Origin: Pseudomonadota bacterium
GTDB taxonomy: Bacteria > Pseudomonadota > Alphaproteobacteria > Rhizobiales > Rhizobiaceae
Reading direction: 5' to 3'
Assembly: GCA_023457435.1 (NCBI GenBank)
Contig: JAEWLS010000030.1
Location: 62,001-126,000 of the forward strand
DNA: 64,000 nt
Shown here: positions 50,789 through 59,150 of the stretch, piece by piece
Numbering within the stretch: the first letter of the stretch is position 1
Layout: the number at the start of each line of letters is the position of its first letter
The notes under the pieces: generated by a model
Database searches by the model: none
What the model was told of the DNA's origin: nothing
What the model saw: the letters and a program-made list of their open reading frames with translations, nothing else
Program-made: the position numbers and the translations under genes

Positions 50789-51002
50789 CTGTTGCGCCGC
50801 CGCTCCCCTTCGCCGGTCAGGCAGTTTCGCGCGCTCCGGTCAGCGGTTCGGCCGTCGCGCGATTCAGCGCCCCTGGGATATCATGGACCGTTGCGAGCCG
50901 CACCAGTGCCTCGAGTCGACATCGTGTGGCATGGCGGTTTCTGCGGAGCCCAAAGGTATGGACGGGCGCCATGTTGGGGCCGAAGGCTGCCCGGTCGCGT
51001 CT

Positions 51003-51410
51003 CTAGCGCGGAAGCTGGTTGATCGTGAAAATGCCGTCGACCTCGTCGCGGGCGATGTAACGTTCGTCGGGCCTATAGAATACCAGACGGGTCTTTCGGG
51101 TCGCGTCGGCCATCACGATGGTCCAGCTCTCCATCAGCCGCCACGCGGCGATCTCGTCCATCACCGGGAAGACCTTGGCGCAGGCGGGATCGACTGCGAT
51201 CTCCATGCCGCCGATCGTCTCGTCGCGTTTCAGCTCGACGCGGCATGTTTTCTTGCCGCTTTCGTCGGCGATCTCCCAGGGGCCGAACATATCGTTCACC
51301 ATGGCCGGGTCGACCTGCGAAAGGTCCATGGGAACGAGGTCGTCCTGCGCCAGTGCGGGTGCGGTGAGGAAGAGCGACATCAGCAGCGGCAAGGCGGTTC
51401 TTGTCGCCAT
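51003..51410 (-). CDS. Secreted AprI/Inh-type protease inhibitor family protein
   Basis: 135 residues from ATG 51410. Signal peptide MATRTALPLLMSLFLTAPALA, no lipobox. The mature part shows the Inh core: MFGPWEIADESGKKTCRVEL, one Cys pair expected (CRVEL and ACAKVF), then VMDEIAAWRLMESWTIVMAD and TRLVFYRPDERYIARDE. Related to Brucella Omp19-type inhibitors that protect bacteria from host or own metalloproteases. Acts in the periplasm. Next to mepA but not overlapping it. Confidence 0.86.
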   Translation of the reverse strand: MATRTALPLLMSLFLTAPALAQDDLVPMDLSQVDPAMVNDMFGPWEIADESGKKTCRVELKRDETIGGMEIAVDPACAKVFPVMDEIAAWRLMESWTIVMADATRKTRLVFYRPDERYIARDEVDGIFTINQLPR

Positions 51411-51432
51411 TCTCGGGACTCGGAATTGATGT

Positions 51433-52509
51433 TCAATGAGATGGACGCGGCGACGGCATCGGTGCGCCGATAGTAGGAAGTTCGGCGGGCGCGAGCGCCT
51501 TGAGCATGTCCGTAACGGTCGCCTGCGGCGCCGCGAAGGCTGACGCGGCAACCGGTGCGGACGCTGGCGCGATGATCGTGCCAGCCTTGCCTCGCACGGT
51601 GACCGAAGCTTCAGACACCGGCGCCGGCGCGTCGAGCACGGCGCGACATTCCTTTGGCAGGCTCGCCATCGTCATGATGTCGCGCGCCTTCGGCGCGTCG
51701 GGGTTCTGCGAGGGACGCCACGGCTCCTCGGTGAACCACCACGCCAGCGATTTGTCGCAGCCATCGCCTGCGGGGGTGCCTGCCTGCTCCTTGCAGCCCT
51801 GAGAACCTGGCTGACAGCCGATACGGACATGGAAATGCGAGTCGTGCCCCCAGAACGGCCGGACCTTGCGCAGCCAGGAACGGTCGCCCGAGACGGTCTC
51901 GCACAGTTTCTTCTTGATCCCCGGATGGACGAGAATCCGCTCCACTTGTCTGTAGCTTGCCGCGCGCCGGAGTACGGATTCGTGCGCGCGCGTCCATTTG
52001 CGGTCGTCGACGAAGAGCGTGTCGCCCTTGAGCAGAGATTCCGAACCGATCTTCTCGCGCTCGATGTCCGAATAGCGGTGAGCCGGCATCGGCGTGAACC
52101 AGATGTCCGCATCGAGCCCGATCTGGTGCGAGGCGTGCCCGCTCAGCATCGGACCGCCGCGCGGCTGCGAGATGTCGCCGATGAGCAGGCCCGGCCAGCC
52201 GTCCTGCACGGCATCGCGCGACAGCTGTTCCAGCGTCGCGATCATCGCCGGGTGGCCCCAGCGACGGTTGCGCGACAGCCGCATCGCCTGCCAATGCGGT
52301 CCGTCCGTGGCGATCGCGACGCCGCCGGCAAAACATCCCTTCGAGTAGAATCCGTACGATTTCGCGGCGGTCGCTGCGGGCAGCTTCTGCGCGCCGAACA
52401 AGGTCTTGGCCAGCGGTTCCGCGGCAATGGCCGCGCCCTCAGCCAGCGCCCCGGCGCAGACCGCGATTGCCAGCACCGCCGCGGCGATGCCCGTGAACTT
52501 GCCCATCAT
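51433..52509 (-). CDS. mepA: Penicillin-insensitive murein endopeptidase
   Basis: 358 residues from ATG 52509 (ATG 52506 equally possible; GAGGG upstream). Signal peptide MMGKFTGIAAAVLAIAVCAGALAEGA. The LAS metallopeptidase core shows LSGHASHQIGLDADIWFTPM (H-x6-D type zinc ligands), and WGHDSHFHVRIGCQPGSQGC. Cysteines suggest disulfides, as in E. coli MepA. A C-terminal extension of about 90 residues rich in Ala/Pro/Val is not part of the catalytic domain. Cleaves D-Ala-mDAP cross-links in the periplasm. A TTAACCAT box lies about 55 bases upstream. Confidence 0.95.
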   Translation of the reverse strand: MMGKFTGIAAAVLAIAVCAGALAEGAAIAAEPLAKTLFGAQKLPAATAAKSYGFYSKGCFAGGVAIATDGPHWQAMRLSRNRRWGHPAMIATLEQLSRDAVQDGWPGLLIGDISQPRGGPMLSGHASHQIGLDADIWFTPMPAHRYSDIEREKIGSESLLKGDTLFVDDRKWTRAHESVLRRAASYRQVERILVHPGIKKKLCETVSGDRSWLRKVRPFWGHDSHFHVRIGCQPGSQGCKEQAGTPAGDGCDKSLAWWFTEEPWRPSQNPDAPKARDIMTMASLPKECRAVLDAPAPVSEASVTVRGKAGTIIAPASAPVAASAFAAPQATVTDMLKALAPAELPTIGAPMPSPRPSH

Positions 52510-52563
52510 CCGTCCCTCGTGAAAGCGGAGTGCAGCAAAACCGTGGCCATGCACGGTTACCCA

Positions 52564-52571
52564 ATGGTTAA
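52564..52571 (-). promoter_or_regulatory. CtrA-like half-site upstream of mepA
   Basis: On the minus strand the box reads TTAACCAT, the 8-base half-site used by the alphaproteobacterial cell-cycle regulator CtrA. Position, about 55 bases before the mepA start, and the cell-wall function make it plausible. A single 8-mer is weak evidence. Confidence 0.3.
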
Positions 52572-52595
52572 GGCGGTCCTCACGAATTGCAACGC

Positions 52596-53495
52596 CTAGC
52601 CGTCACTGTCTCCGACCGATGTGCCGGAGCCGCGCCAGCTTCCGTCGCGCCAGATCGCTTCCAGTGCAAGACGATGGTTGGGATAGCGGAACACGTAGCC
52701 CAATTTCCTGATGAGGGCATTGGAGACGCGCTTGTTGTCGCTCCAGAACGATCTTGCCATCGGTGACATTTCGACCTGGTCGAAGGGCGTCTCCGGCGGG
52801 GCAGCGACCTGCATCAGACTTGCCGCATAGGTGATAACGTCCTGCGGCGGGCCGGGCTCGTCATCGGTCACATTGAAAATCCCGCCTATCCGGCGCGCGC
52901 CGAGGAAAGCAAGGCTGCCGGCGATATCGGCGACATGGATACGGTTGAACACCTGGCCGGGCTTGATCGTGCGATGGGCGGTCCCTCGCGCGAGATTCAC
53001 GAACGCATTGCGGCCCGGCCCATAGATGCCGGAGAGCCGAAGCACAGCGACGGGAACCTCGGCGAGCCTGCCCGCGGCAAGCCACGCCTGCTCGGCAGCG
53101 ACGCGTTCGATCGAGCGGCGCGACTTCGGCCGCGTCTCGCTGGTCTCGTCGACCCAGGCGCCCTGGTGGTCGCCATAGACACCGACGGTCGAGAGATATC
53201 CGGCCCAGCGCAGCGCCGGCATCGCCGCGCGAAGTCCACCCGGAAGGGCGCGCAGCAGCGGATCGCCGGCCTCGCTCGGCGCCGCCGACGCAACCAGATG
53301 CGTCGTGGCCGCGAGGGCTTCTGCCATCTCCTGGCCGACGCTCCCGTCGAATATAATCGGGTCTATTCCTGCTTCCCGAAGCACCGCGGACTTCTCAAGG
53401 GTGCGCGTCGTGCCGACCAAGGCATCTGCGTCGGCTGCGACGAGCCGGGCGTAGGCGCGGGCCGAATACCCGGCACCGAGGATGAAGATCCGCAT
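52596..53495 (-). CDS. NAD(P)-dependent epimerase/SDR family protein
   Basis: 299 residues. N-terminal IFILGAGYSARAYARLVAAD (GxGxxx) nucleotide fold, YLSTVGVYGDHQGAWVDETS and LRLSGIYGPGRNAFVNLARG, the extended SDR hallmarks. The usual YxxxK is not obvious after the GVYG motif, so catalytic activity is uncertain. Start overlaps the queG stop by one base (TGATG), so the two are coupled; the GST and queG genes precede it in one operon. Function unknown; SDR proteins of this type commonly sit next to queG in Hyphomicrobiales. Confidence 0.85.
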   Translation of the reverse strand: MRIFILGAGYSARAYARLVAADADALVGTTRTLEKSAVLREAGIDPIIFDGSVGQEMAEALAATTHLVASAAPSEAGDPLLRALPGGLRAAMPALRWAGYLSTVGVYGDHQGAWVDETSETRPKSRRSIERVAAEQAWLAAGRLAEVPVAVLRLSGIYGPGRNAFVNLARGTAHRTIKPGQVFNRIHVADIAGSLAFLGARRIGGIFNVTDDEPGPPQDVITYAASLMQVAAPPETPFDQVEMSPMARSFWSDNKRVSNALIRKLGYVFRYPNHRLALEAIWRDGSWRGSGTSVGDSDG

Positions 53496-54553
53496 CACGC
53501 CGCCAACTCGCCGAGCGCCCAGGCGGCGGCATCGCGCACGACGAACGCGCCGTCGCCGGTAAGCGCCTGGATAGCCGGTACCAGCGTCGGGTCGCCGGAG
53601 TTTCCGGCCGCGATCAGAACGTTGCGGACGAAGCGGTCGCGCCCGATGCGCTTGATCGGCGATCCGGAGAACAAAGCCCGGAACGCCGGGTCGTCCAGCC
53701 TCAGAAGATCGGCAAGCCGCGGCTGTCGCAGCTCGTTCCGGGCCTGGAATTTTGCCTCCCGGGCGTCGCTGGCGAACTTGTTCCATGGGCAGACGGCAAG
53801 GCAGTCGTCGCAGCCGTAGACGCGGTTGCCGATGGCGCGCCTGAATTCCTCGGGAATCGGGCCCTTGTGCTCGATGGTGAGGTAAGAAATGCAGCGTCGC
53901 GCATCGAGCTGGTAAGGTGCCGGAAAGGCGTTGGTCGGACAGACATCGAGGCAGGCGCGACACGATCCGCAGTGATCGAGTTCCGCACTGTCCGCTTCGA
54001 ATTCGGCCGTGGTGAAGATCGACCCGAGGAACAGCCATGAGCCGAATTGGCGACTGACGAGGTTTGTGTGCTTGCCCTGCCAGCCGAGACCGGCCGCGCC
54101 GGCCAGCGGCTTCTCCATCACCGGTGCGGTGTCGACGAAAACCTTAACGTCCTCGCCAGTGGCCGAAGCCAGTTTCTGCGCAAGCTCCTTGAGCTTGCCC
54201 TTGATGACGTCGTGATAGTCACGGTTGCGGGCGTAGACCGAGATGGCGGCGCGGTCGCGCTGCGAGAGCAGTTCCAGCGGGTCTCCGTCCGGGCCGTAGT
54301 TCATGCCAAGCATGATGACGCTGCGCACCTCGGGCCACAGCGACCGCGGGCTGCCGCGGCGCTCGGCCGTCTCGGCCATCCACTCCATCGAGCCGTGCCG
54401 GCCCATGGCAACGAAGTCGTGCAGGCGACCGGCACTGTCGGGCGTCGAGTCCGGCGACGCGATGCCGACGGCGTCGAAGCCGAGTTCGGCTGCCCAGCGG
54501 TCGATCTTGTTCCGCAGGTCGGTTGCGCCGCGTGCGATTGCGGCAACGCCCAT
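53495..54553 (-). CDS. queG: Epoxyqueuosine reductase
   Basis: 352 residues from ATG 54553, overlapping the GST stop by one base. N-terminal cobalamin-binding region with FVAMGRHGSMEWMAETAERR and VKVFVDTAPVMEKPLAGAAGLGW; two [4Fe-4S] clusters in HCGSCRACLDVCPTNAF and YGCDDCLAVCPWNKFA; a C-terminal HEAT-like stretch (about residues 290-352). Carries out the last step of queuosine synthesis on tRNA. A longer in-frame start at 55141 belongs to the GST gene's other frame. Confidence 0.96.
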   Translation of the reverse strand: MGVAAIARGATDLRNKIDRWAAELGFDAVGIASPDSTPDSAGRLHDFVAMGRHGSMEWMAETAERRGSPRSLWPEVRSVIMLGMNYGPDGDPLELLSQRDRAAISVYARNRDYHDVIKGKLKELAQKLASATGEDVKVFVDTAPVMEKPLAGAAGLGWQGKHTNLVSRQFGSWLFLGSIFTTAEFEADSAELDHCGSCRACLDVCPTNAFPAPYQLDARRCISYLTIEHKGPIPEEFRRAIGNRVYGCDDCLAVCPWNKFASDAREAKFQARNELRQPRLADLLRLDDPAFRALFSGSPIKRIGRDRFVRNVLIAAGNSGDPTLVPAIQALTGDGAFVVRDAAAWALGELAA

Positions 54554-55242
54554 CAGAAATCGAGGTCCGCATAGTGCGAGGTCGGAGACAGGCCGCGGAC
54601 GCGGTCGGCAAGCAGCGGCCGAAAGCAAGGCCGCGACTTCATCCGCTGGTACCAGTCGCGCGCCGCCCGGAAATCGGTCCAGTCGATCTCGCCCATGTAG
54701 TCGAGCGTGGAGAGCACGGCCGCCGCCGCAAGATCGGCATAGGTCAGCCGCGGTCCCGCCAGCCAGTGCCGAGTGCCGGCAAGAAAGTTGGTGTACTTTA
54801 GGTGCTGGCGCACGTTGGCGCGCGCCGCGCGAATGACTGCCGAGTCCGGCGCGCCACCGCTGCCATTGTCCATTTGCGGCTTCAGTACGCGCTCTCGCAC
54901 GAGGTGCCGCGTCACATCGGCCTCGGCCTTGTCGAGGTACCAGTCGCACAGCCTGCGAATTTCCGCGCGCTCGAACGGGTCCTCGGCAAACAGACGCTTG
55001 TCGCGCTTGAAGACGCCGCGCGTCTCGTCGACATACTCCGCGATCACCGAGGCGCCGACGACCGGTACGTCGCCCTCGGCGAGCAGTACCGGCAGGGTCC
55101 CCGCAGGGTTCAGCGCCAGGAATTCCCTGCGCCGCTGCCACGGTCTCTCCTCGATCAGGGAGAGCTCTTCGCCGTATTCGGCAAAGACAAGGCGAGCAAA
55201 GCGGCTGGCCGGGAATAGGGGATAGTGGAAAAGGGTAAGCAT
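54553..55242 (-). CDS. Glutathione S-transferase family protein
   Basis: 229 residues from ATG 55242 (MLTLFHYPLFPASRFARLVF); a longer frame to 55329 has no family similarity. Thioredoxin-like N-domain with NPAGTLPVLLAEGDVPVVGASVIAEYVDET, which contains the cis-Pro and glutathione-binding SVIAEY. The C-terminal all-helical domain includes LTYADLAAAAVLSTLDYMG. No catalytic Cys at the N-terminus. Substrate unknown. First gene of the GST-queG-SDR operon, diverging from uppP. Confidence 0.92.
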   Translation of the reverse strand: MLTLFHYPLFPASRFARLVFAEYGEELSLIEERPWQRRREFLALNPAGTLPVLLAEGDVPVVGASVIAEYVDETRGVFKRDKRLFAEDPFERAEIRRLCDWYLDKAEADVTRHLVRERVLKPQMDNGSGGAPDSAVIRAARANVRQHLKYTNFLAGTRHWLAGPRLTYADLAAAAVLSTLDYMGEIDWTDFRAARDWYQRMKSRPCFRPLLADRVRGLSPTSHYADLDF

Positions 55243-55404
55243 TCGCTGCGATCTGGCCCGCTCGGCATGTCGGCTGGTCAATGCTGGGCGATCTCGGTTA
55301 GATTCGGCAGTCCGATTCTCGTCGGACAACCCACCGCAATGCCCCTCTCGGCGCGCGAGCTATAGGCTCGGTCGCCGCCCAAGACAAGCTGGACAGGTAC
55401 GGCC

Positions 55405-56211
55405 ATGGCTAGCCAGACCATCGCGGAAGCCCTCGCGCTCGGAGTGCTGGAGGGTCTGACGGAGTTCATCCCGGTATCGTCCACCGGACACATCCTGCTT
55501 GCCGGACACTTCTTGGGGTTTGAATCGACCGGCAAGGCCTTCGAGGTGCTCATTCAGCTCGGCGCGATTCTCGCCATTTTGAGCGTCTACTTGGCGCGGC
55601 TCTGGACCATGCTGGTCGCTCTGCCGCGCGACCGGGCGACGCAATACTTCGTCGGCGGCATCCTGATCGCGTTCCTGCCCGCGGCGGTGATCGGCGCGCT
55701 TGCGCACGATTTTATCAAGACCGTGCTGTTCGAATCGCCGATGACGATCTGCATCGCGCTGATCCTCGGCGGAGTTGTACTGCTGTGGGCCGATCGTTGG
55801 GCGCTTCGGCCGAAATACACCGACGTGACGCAATTCCCCTTGCGCACCTATCTCGGCATCGGTCTGTTCCAGTGCCTCGCTATGATACCCGGTACGTCGC
55901 GTTCAGGCTCCACTATAGTTGGGGCGTTGCTGATGGGTGCCGACAAGCGCTCGGCGGCCGAGTTCTCGTTCTGGCTGGCGATGCCGACAATGGTCGGCGC
56001 TTTCACGCTGGACCTCGTGAAGAACCGCGACCTGCTGACGGCCGCGGATCTTCCCGTCATCGCCACCGGCTTCGTCGCCGCCTTCGTGGTCGCGCTTATC
56101 GTCGTCCGCAGCCTGCTCGCCTTCGTGTCGCGCAGAGGCTACGCGATCTTCGGGTGGTGGCGCATCGCCGTCGGCCTGGCCGGCCTGCTTGGCCTGTGGC
56201 TTGTCGGCTAG
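55405..56211 (+). CDS. uppP: Undecaprenyl-diphosphatase
   Basis: 268 residues. The two catalytic motifs are intact: LEGLTEFIPVSSTGHILLAG (about residues 15-34) and IPGTSRSGSTIVGALLMG (about residues 160-177). Seven to eight membrane segments. It recycles undecaprenyl pyrophosphate for peptidoglycan and gives bacitracin resistance when overexpressed. ATG at 55405 with GGACAGG upstream. The 3' end overlaps the convergent TauE/SafE gene by 4 bases. Confidence 0.97.
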   Translation: MASQTIAEALALGVLEGLTEFIPVSSTGHILLAGHFLGFESTGKAFEVLIQLGAILAILSVYLARLWTMLVALPRDRATQYFVGGILIAFLPAAVIGALAHDFIKTVLFESPMTICIALILGGVVLLWADRWALRPKYTDVTQFPLRTYLGIGLFQCLAMIPGTSRSGSTIVGALLMGADKRSAAEFSFWLAMPTMVGAFTLDLVKNRDLLTAADLPVIATGFVAAFVVALIVVRSLLAFVSRRGYAIFGWWRIAVGLAGLLGLWLVG

Positions 56212-56930
56212 AAGTAGGCGGCGACGCCGCGGCGCACGAGGTCGAGCGCCAGCAGCGTTATCAGCAAGCGGAACCACCGCGCGAACGCCTCTTCCGGCAT
56301 CCGGTCGAGTATCTTCGAGCCGTAGATCGTGCCAAGAAAGCCCGACGCGATCATGGCAGCGACGAGCGGTATCCACCTCGCAAAGGCGAAGCCCGCGATG
56401 CCGAAGACGACAATCTTCAGCAGGTGCTGGACGGTCATGGTCGCGGCGTGGGTGGCCACCAGCGCCTTGCGATCGCCCGCCATGAACTGCTGCAGCACGG
56501 CATTGAGCAGCGGGCCCGTGGCGCCGAGGATCATCGACAGAATGGAGAGCACGACGCTGGCGATGCCCAGACCGGCGCGGCCGAGCCCCTGGATACCGGG
56601 TATCTTCGCCCAGGTAATCGCGACGATGAAGGCGCCAAGCACGATCTTCATCGCGGCATCGGGCAGCTGGACGACGAAGAACACCCCGATCGCCGCGCCG
56701 ACGAGGCTGCCTGCGGCGAAGGGCAGGAAGATCTCCCGCCGGACATGCGCGCGCTGGTGCCAGGCGCGTCCGGTATTCGAGCCCAGCTGAACCGCACCGT
56801 GAACCGGAATGAGTGCCGCGACCGGCACGAAGATGCCGAGCAGCGCCAGCATGGCGATCCCGCCCCCGAGGCCGAAGGCGGCGGTAAGCGCGGACGTGAA
56901 GAATGAAGCGACGATAAGGACAGCCGCCAC
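56208..56930 (-). CDS. TauE/SafE family sulfite/sulfonate exporter-like membrane protein
   Basis: 240 residues from GTG 56930. Family segments AAVLIVASFFTSALTAAFGLGGGIAMLALL, VPVHGAVQLGSNTGRAWHQR and SMILGATGPLLNAVLQQFMA; about seven membrane helices. The N-terminal part STTLEQFGWLLPDGIDFV just before this GTG also looks protein-like and reaches a CTG at 56987 that would overlap the stop of the gene upstream in a CTGA, so a CTG start is possible. Transports an organic or inorganic sulfur anion; substrate unknown. Confidence 0.88.
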   Translation of the reverse strand: MAAVLIVASFFTSALTAAFGLGGGIAMLALLGIFVPVAALIPVHGAVQLGSNTGRAWHQRAHVRREIFLPFAAGSLVGAAIGVFFVVQLPDAAMKIVLGAFIVAITWAKIPGIQGLGRAGLGIASVVLSILSMILGATGPLLNAVLQQFMAGDRKALVATHAATMTVQHLLKIVVFGIAGFAFARWIPLVAAMIASGFLGTIYGSKILDRMPEEAFARWFRLLITLLALDLVRRGVAAYF

Positions 56931-56983
56931 GACGAAGTCTATGCCGTCAGGCAGGAGCCAGCCGAATTGCTCCAGCGTCGTGC

Positions 56984-57955
56984 TCAGGCAGCCTTCCGAG
57001 AAAACTGGCCGGCCGGCCGGAAGCCCCAGAGATAGCTCGGCAACACTGGCTCGATACCGCGAGGCGAAATCCCGATGCCCGAGAAGGTGCGCCCGTCCGC
57101 CTCGGCTTCGACCGATACGATATTGTCCGTACGCAGCAGTTCCACCTGGTCCGCGGTAACGATCGGATTGGGCAGCAGGCCAAGCACGCTGCCTTGCAGG
57201 CTTGCGAGCCACCACGGAACCGGCAGCAGCAGGCGCTTGCGCTCAATGACCTCGAGCATGCGCTCCATGCACTCCCGGAAGCTGAGGACCCCTGGTCCGC
57301 CCAGTTCGTAGATGCGCCCGCCTGCGATAGCGCCGTCGACCGACCGGGCAACCGCTTCGGCGACATCGGCGACGTAGGCCGGCTGAAACTTGGTGTGTCC
57401 GCCACCGACCAAAGGAAGGAAAGGCAGATAACGCGCCATGTTGGCGAACTTGTTGAAGAAGCCGTCTTCCGGCCCGAACATGATCGACGGTCGCAGAACC
57501 ACCGCGCCGGGAACCGTCGCCAGCACAGCCTCTTCTGCTGAGGCCTTGGTGCGCGCGTAAACGGAAGTCGAGTGTGGGTCGGCGCCCAGCGCTGAGACAT
57601 GCGTAAGGCCTGCACCGACGGCGCGCGCCGCTTCGGCGACTGCACGGGCTCCAAAATCCTGCACGGCGTCGAAACGCTGGCGGCCGGTTTCGTGCAGAAT
57701 GCCGACGAGATTCACCACGTGGTCCGCACCGGCGACGGCGCGGTCGACCGACCAGCGCACCCTGACATTCGCCTGCACGGGCATGACCTGCCCGACATTG
57801 CCGGCCGGTGTGACGTAGTTGGCGAGGTCCGGACGGCGCACTGCCACGCGAACGCGATAGCCGCGCCGCGCCAGCGCCTGCACGACATGCCGACCGAGGA
57901 ATCCGGATCCGCCGAATACGGTAACCAGTCTCGGCGTGGCGGCGATGGTCGTCAT
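56984..57955 (-). CDS. NAD(P)H-binding protein, complex I NDUFA9-subunit family
   Basis: 323 residues. Rossmann start LVTVFGGSGFLGRHVVQALARRGY (residues 10-33), DHVVNLVGILHETGRQRFDA, LTHVSALGADPHSTSVYART, VVLRPSIMFGPEDGFFNKFA and a hydrophobic C-terminal part IVTADQVELLRTDNIVS. In mitochondria this family is an accessory subunit of complex I; alphaproteobacterial relatives exist as soluble proteins. The following TauE gene is coupled or nearly so. Role in this bacterium unproven. Confidence 0.9.
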   Translation of the reverse strand: MTTIAATPRLVTVFGGSGFLGRHVVQALARRGYRVRVAVRRPDLANYVTPAGNVGQVMPVQANVRVRWSVDRAVAGADHVVNLVGILHETGRQRFDAVQDFGARAVAEAARAVGAGLTHVSALGADPHSTSVYARTKASAEEAVLATVPGAVVLRPSIMFGPEDGFFNKFANMARYLPFLPLVGGGHTKFQPAYVADVAEAVARSVDGAIAGGRIYELGGPGVLSFRECMERMLEVIERKRLLLPVPWWLASLQGSVLGLLPNPIVTADQVELLRTDNIVSVEAEADGRTFSGIGISPRGIEPVLPSYLWGFRPAGQFSRKAA

Positions 57956-57997
57956 GGCTAAGCTCCCTGCGGATTCAGGGCTTCATATGCCGCTTTC

Positions 57998-58020
57998 GCG
58001 CGGCGCGTAAAGCGCCGCGC
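57998..58020 (-). terminator. GC-rich hairpin after the lipoprotein gene
   Basis: A 9-base perfect stem (arm GCGCGGCGC) and 5-base loop lies 13 bases downstream of the lipoprotein stop. No T run follows on the minus strand, so termination would be weak or Rho-assisted; it may instead protect the 3' end. Confidence 0.5.
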
Positions 58021-58032
58021 ATTGGATGAGCC

Positions 58033-58956
58033 TTACGGCCGGCTCGCGCCGAACCCGCCGACGGCCTGCATGACTTCGGTGGCGCCAAAGCCCTGGTAGA
58101 TTGGTACGCCCGTCGCGCCGAACTGGAACGATCCACCGGTTTCCGCCGCGCCCGAGCCAAAGAACAGACCCTGGTAGTTCGAGCCCACCATCGTGCTGTT
58201 AGGCATGTTGGTGCCGGCCGTCACAAGCTGCAGTCGCCCGTTCTCATACTGCGGACCCGCTATGTTGGCGGCTTCCATGACGATGTCGGATCCAAGCGGA
58301 ATGGCACCGCTCGGGCCGCGCAAGGTCAGGTTCGACATCTTTCCGCCTATCGTCGGCGTCGCGCCGCCGAAATTTGCACCGAGGCTTACGGTGCCCTGCA
58401 GGCGCGCCTTGCCGGTCTGCGAGCCGTAGGCATCGCCGTCGACCAATCCATTGAAAGTCGCCGTGCCTGTACGCGGCATGTTCTGGGTCAGCCTTCCGAC
58501 AGCACCGTAGCCGACGTACTCGCGGCCCGGCTGAGTCTTGTGATAGCGCAGGACCGCATAGTCGCGTCCCTCGATGACCTCGCCGAGGAACGCATCCGGT
58601 CCGTTGTAGCTGCCGACACGGTTCCCGACGCTCGACGGGTCGCCCACGAGATTGCTCGATCCGGGCACAGCGTTCCCATTCTGCATCGTCCCGTTGACGG
58701 TGACGCTGGCCCTATCCGGGTAGCCGTTGACGTAGCTCGTGTCAGCGACCGCCTGCTGGTAGCCGCTCGATCTGTCGAACACGCCAGTGACCTGGCCGGC
58801 GTTGTTGGTCGTCAGGCCCATGAAATGACCGTCCATCGACAAGCGCTCGGTCGCGCCGCCGCCAAAGCCTCCTCCGCCGCCGGTGGATACATTTGAGCCA
58901 CACCCTGCTGCAGCCAACAGCCCAGCAGAAAACCCAATAAGAACAAGCTTTTCCAT
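58033..58956 (-). CDS. Outer-membrane lipoprotein with TbpB-like beta-barrel
   Basis: 307 residues from ATG 58956; a longer frame to 59133 has no signal. Lipobox LLAAAGC (Cys at residue 19) gives a lipid anchor; a Gly-rich linker SNVSTGGGGGFGGG follows. The body is beta-rich and ends with GLFFGSGAAETGGSFQFG, close to the GxFFGP-x-A-x-E-x-GG signature of transferrin-binding protein B barrels. These proteins are normally surface-exposed through Slam. No TonB receptor or Slam gene is seen nearby, so ligand and partner are unknown. Confidence 0.85.
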   Translation of the reverse strand: MEKLVLIGFSAGLLAAAGCGSNVSTGGGGGFGGGATERLSMDGHFMGLTTNNAGQVTGVFDRSSGYQQAVADTSYVNGYPDRASVTVNGTMQNGNAVPGSSNLVGDPSSVGNRVGSYNGPDAFLGEVIEGRDYAVLRYHKTQPGREYVGYGAVGRLTQNMPRTGTATFNGLVDGDAYGSQTGKARLQGTVSLGANFGGATPTIGGKMSNLTLRGPSGAIPLGSDIVMEAANIAGPQYENGRLQLVTAGTNMPNSTMVGSNYQGLFFGSGAAETGGSFQFGATGVPIYQGFGATEVMQAVGGFGASRP

Positions 58957-59018
58957 TGCCGCCTCCGATTCGATTATTAGGTAAGCGTCTAGGAAAGGGT
59001 TATGGGTGTCAACGCGCC

Positions 59019-59068
59019 CGGTTAAACCGTATTTTCGCGTTGCCTCGCTGCCACAGGGTCTGTATACA
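59019..59068 (+). promoter_or_regulatory. Promoter and operators of the O-demethylase operon
   Basis: TTGCCT at 59040-59045 and TATACA at 59063-59068 are exactly 17 bases apart. The palindrome TGTATACA (59061-59068) covers the -10 and a related TGTACA follows at 59072. Further upstream CGGTTAAACCG (59019-59029) is a second palindrome. The GntR gene at 60618 is the natural candidate to bind TGTATACA, as FadR-type regulators prefer TNGT-N-ACNA forms. Confidence 0.55.
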
Positions 59069-59150
59069 CGCTGTACACGAACGGCGACGGACAGCTCGAT
59101 CCCCTCGCTGCGCTTCGGTACGACGCTATCCAAATCGAGCGGAGGAAGTC

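Noticed and set aside
50789..51002. Possible small gene or RNA between glk and the inhibitor gene
   Set aside because: The 214 bases have short open frames only, no ribosome site and no stable hairpin that I could find.
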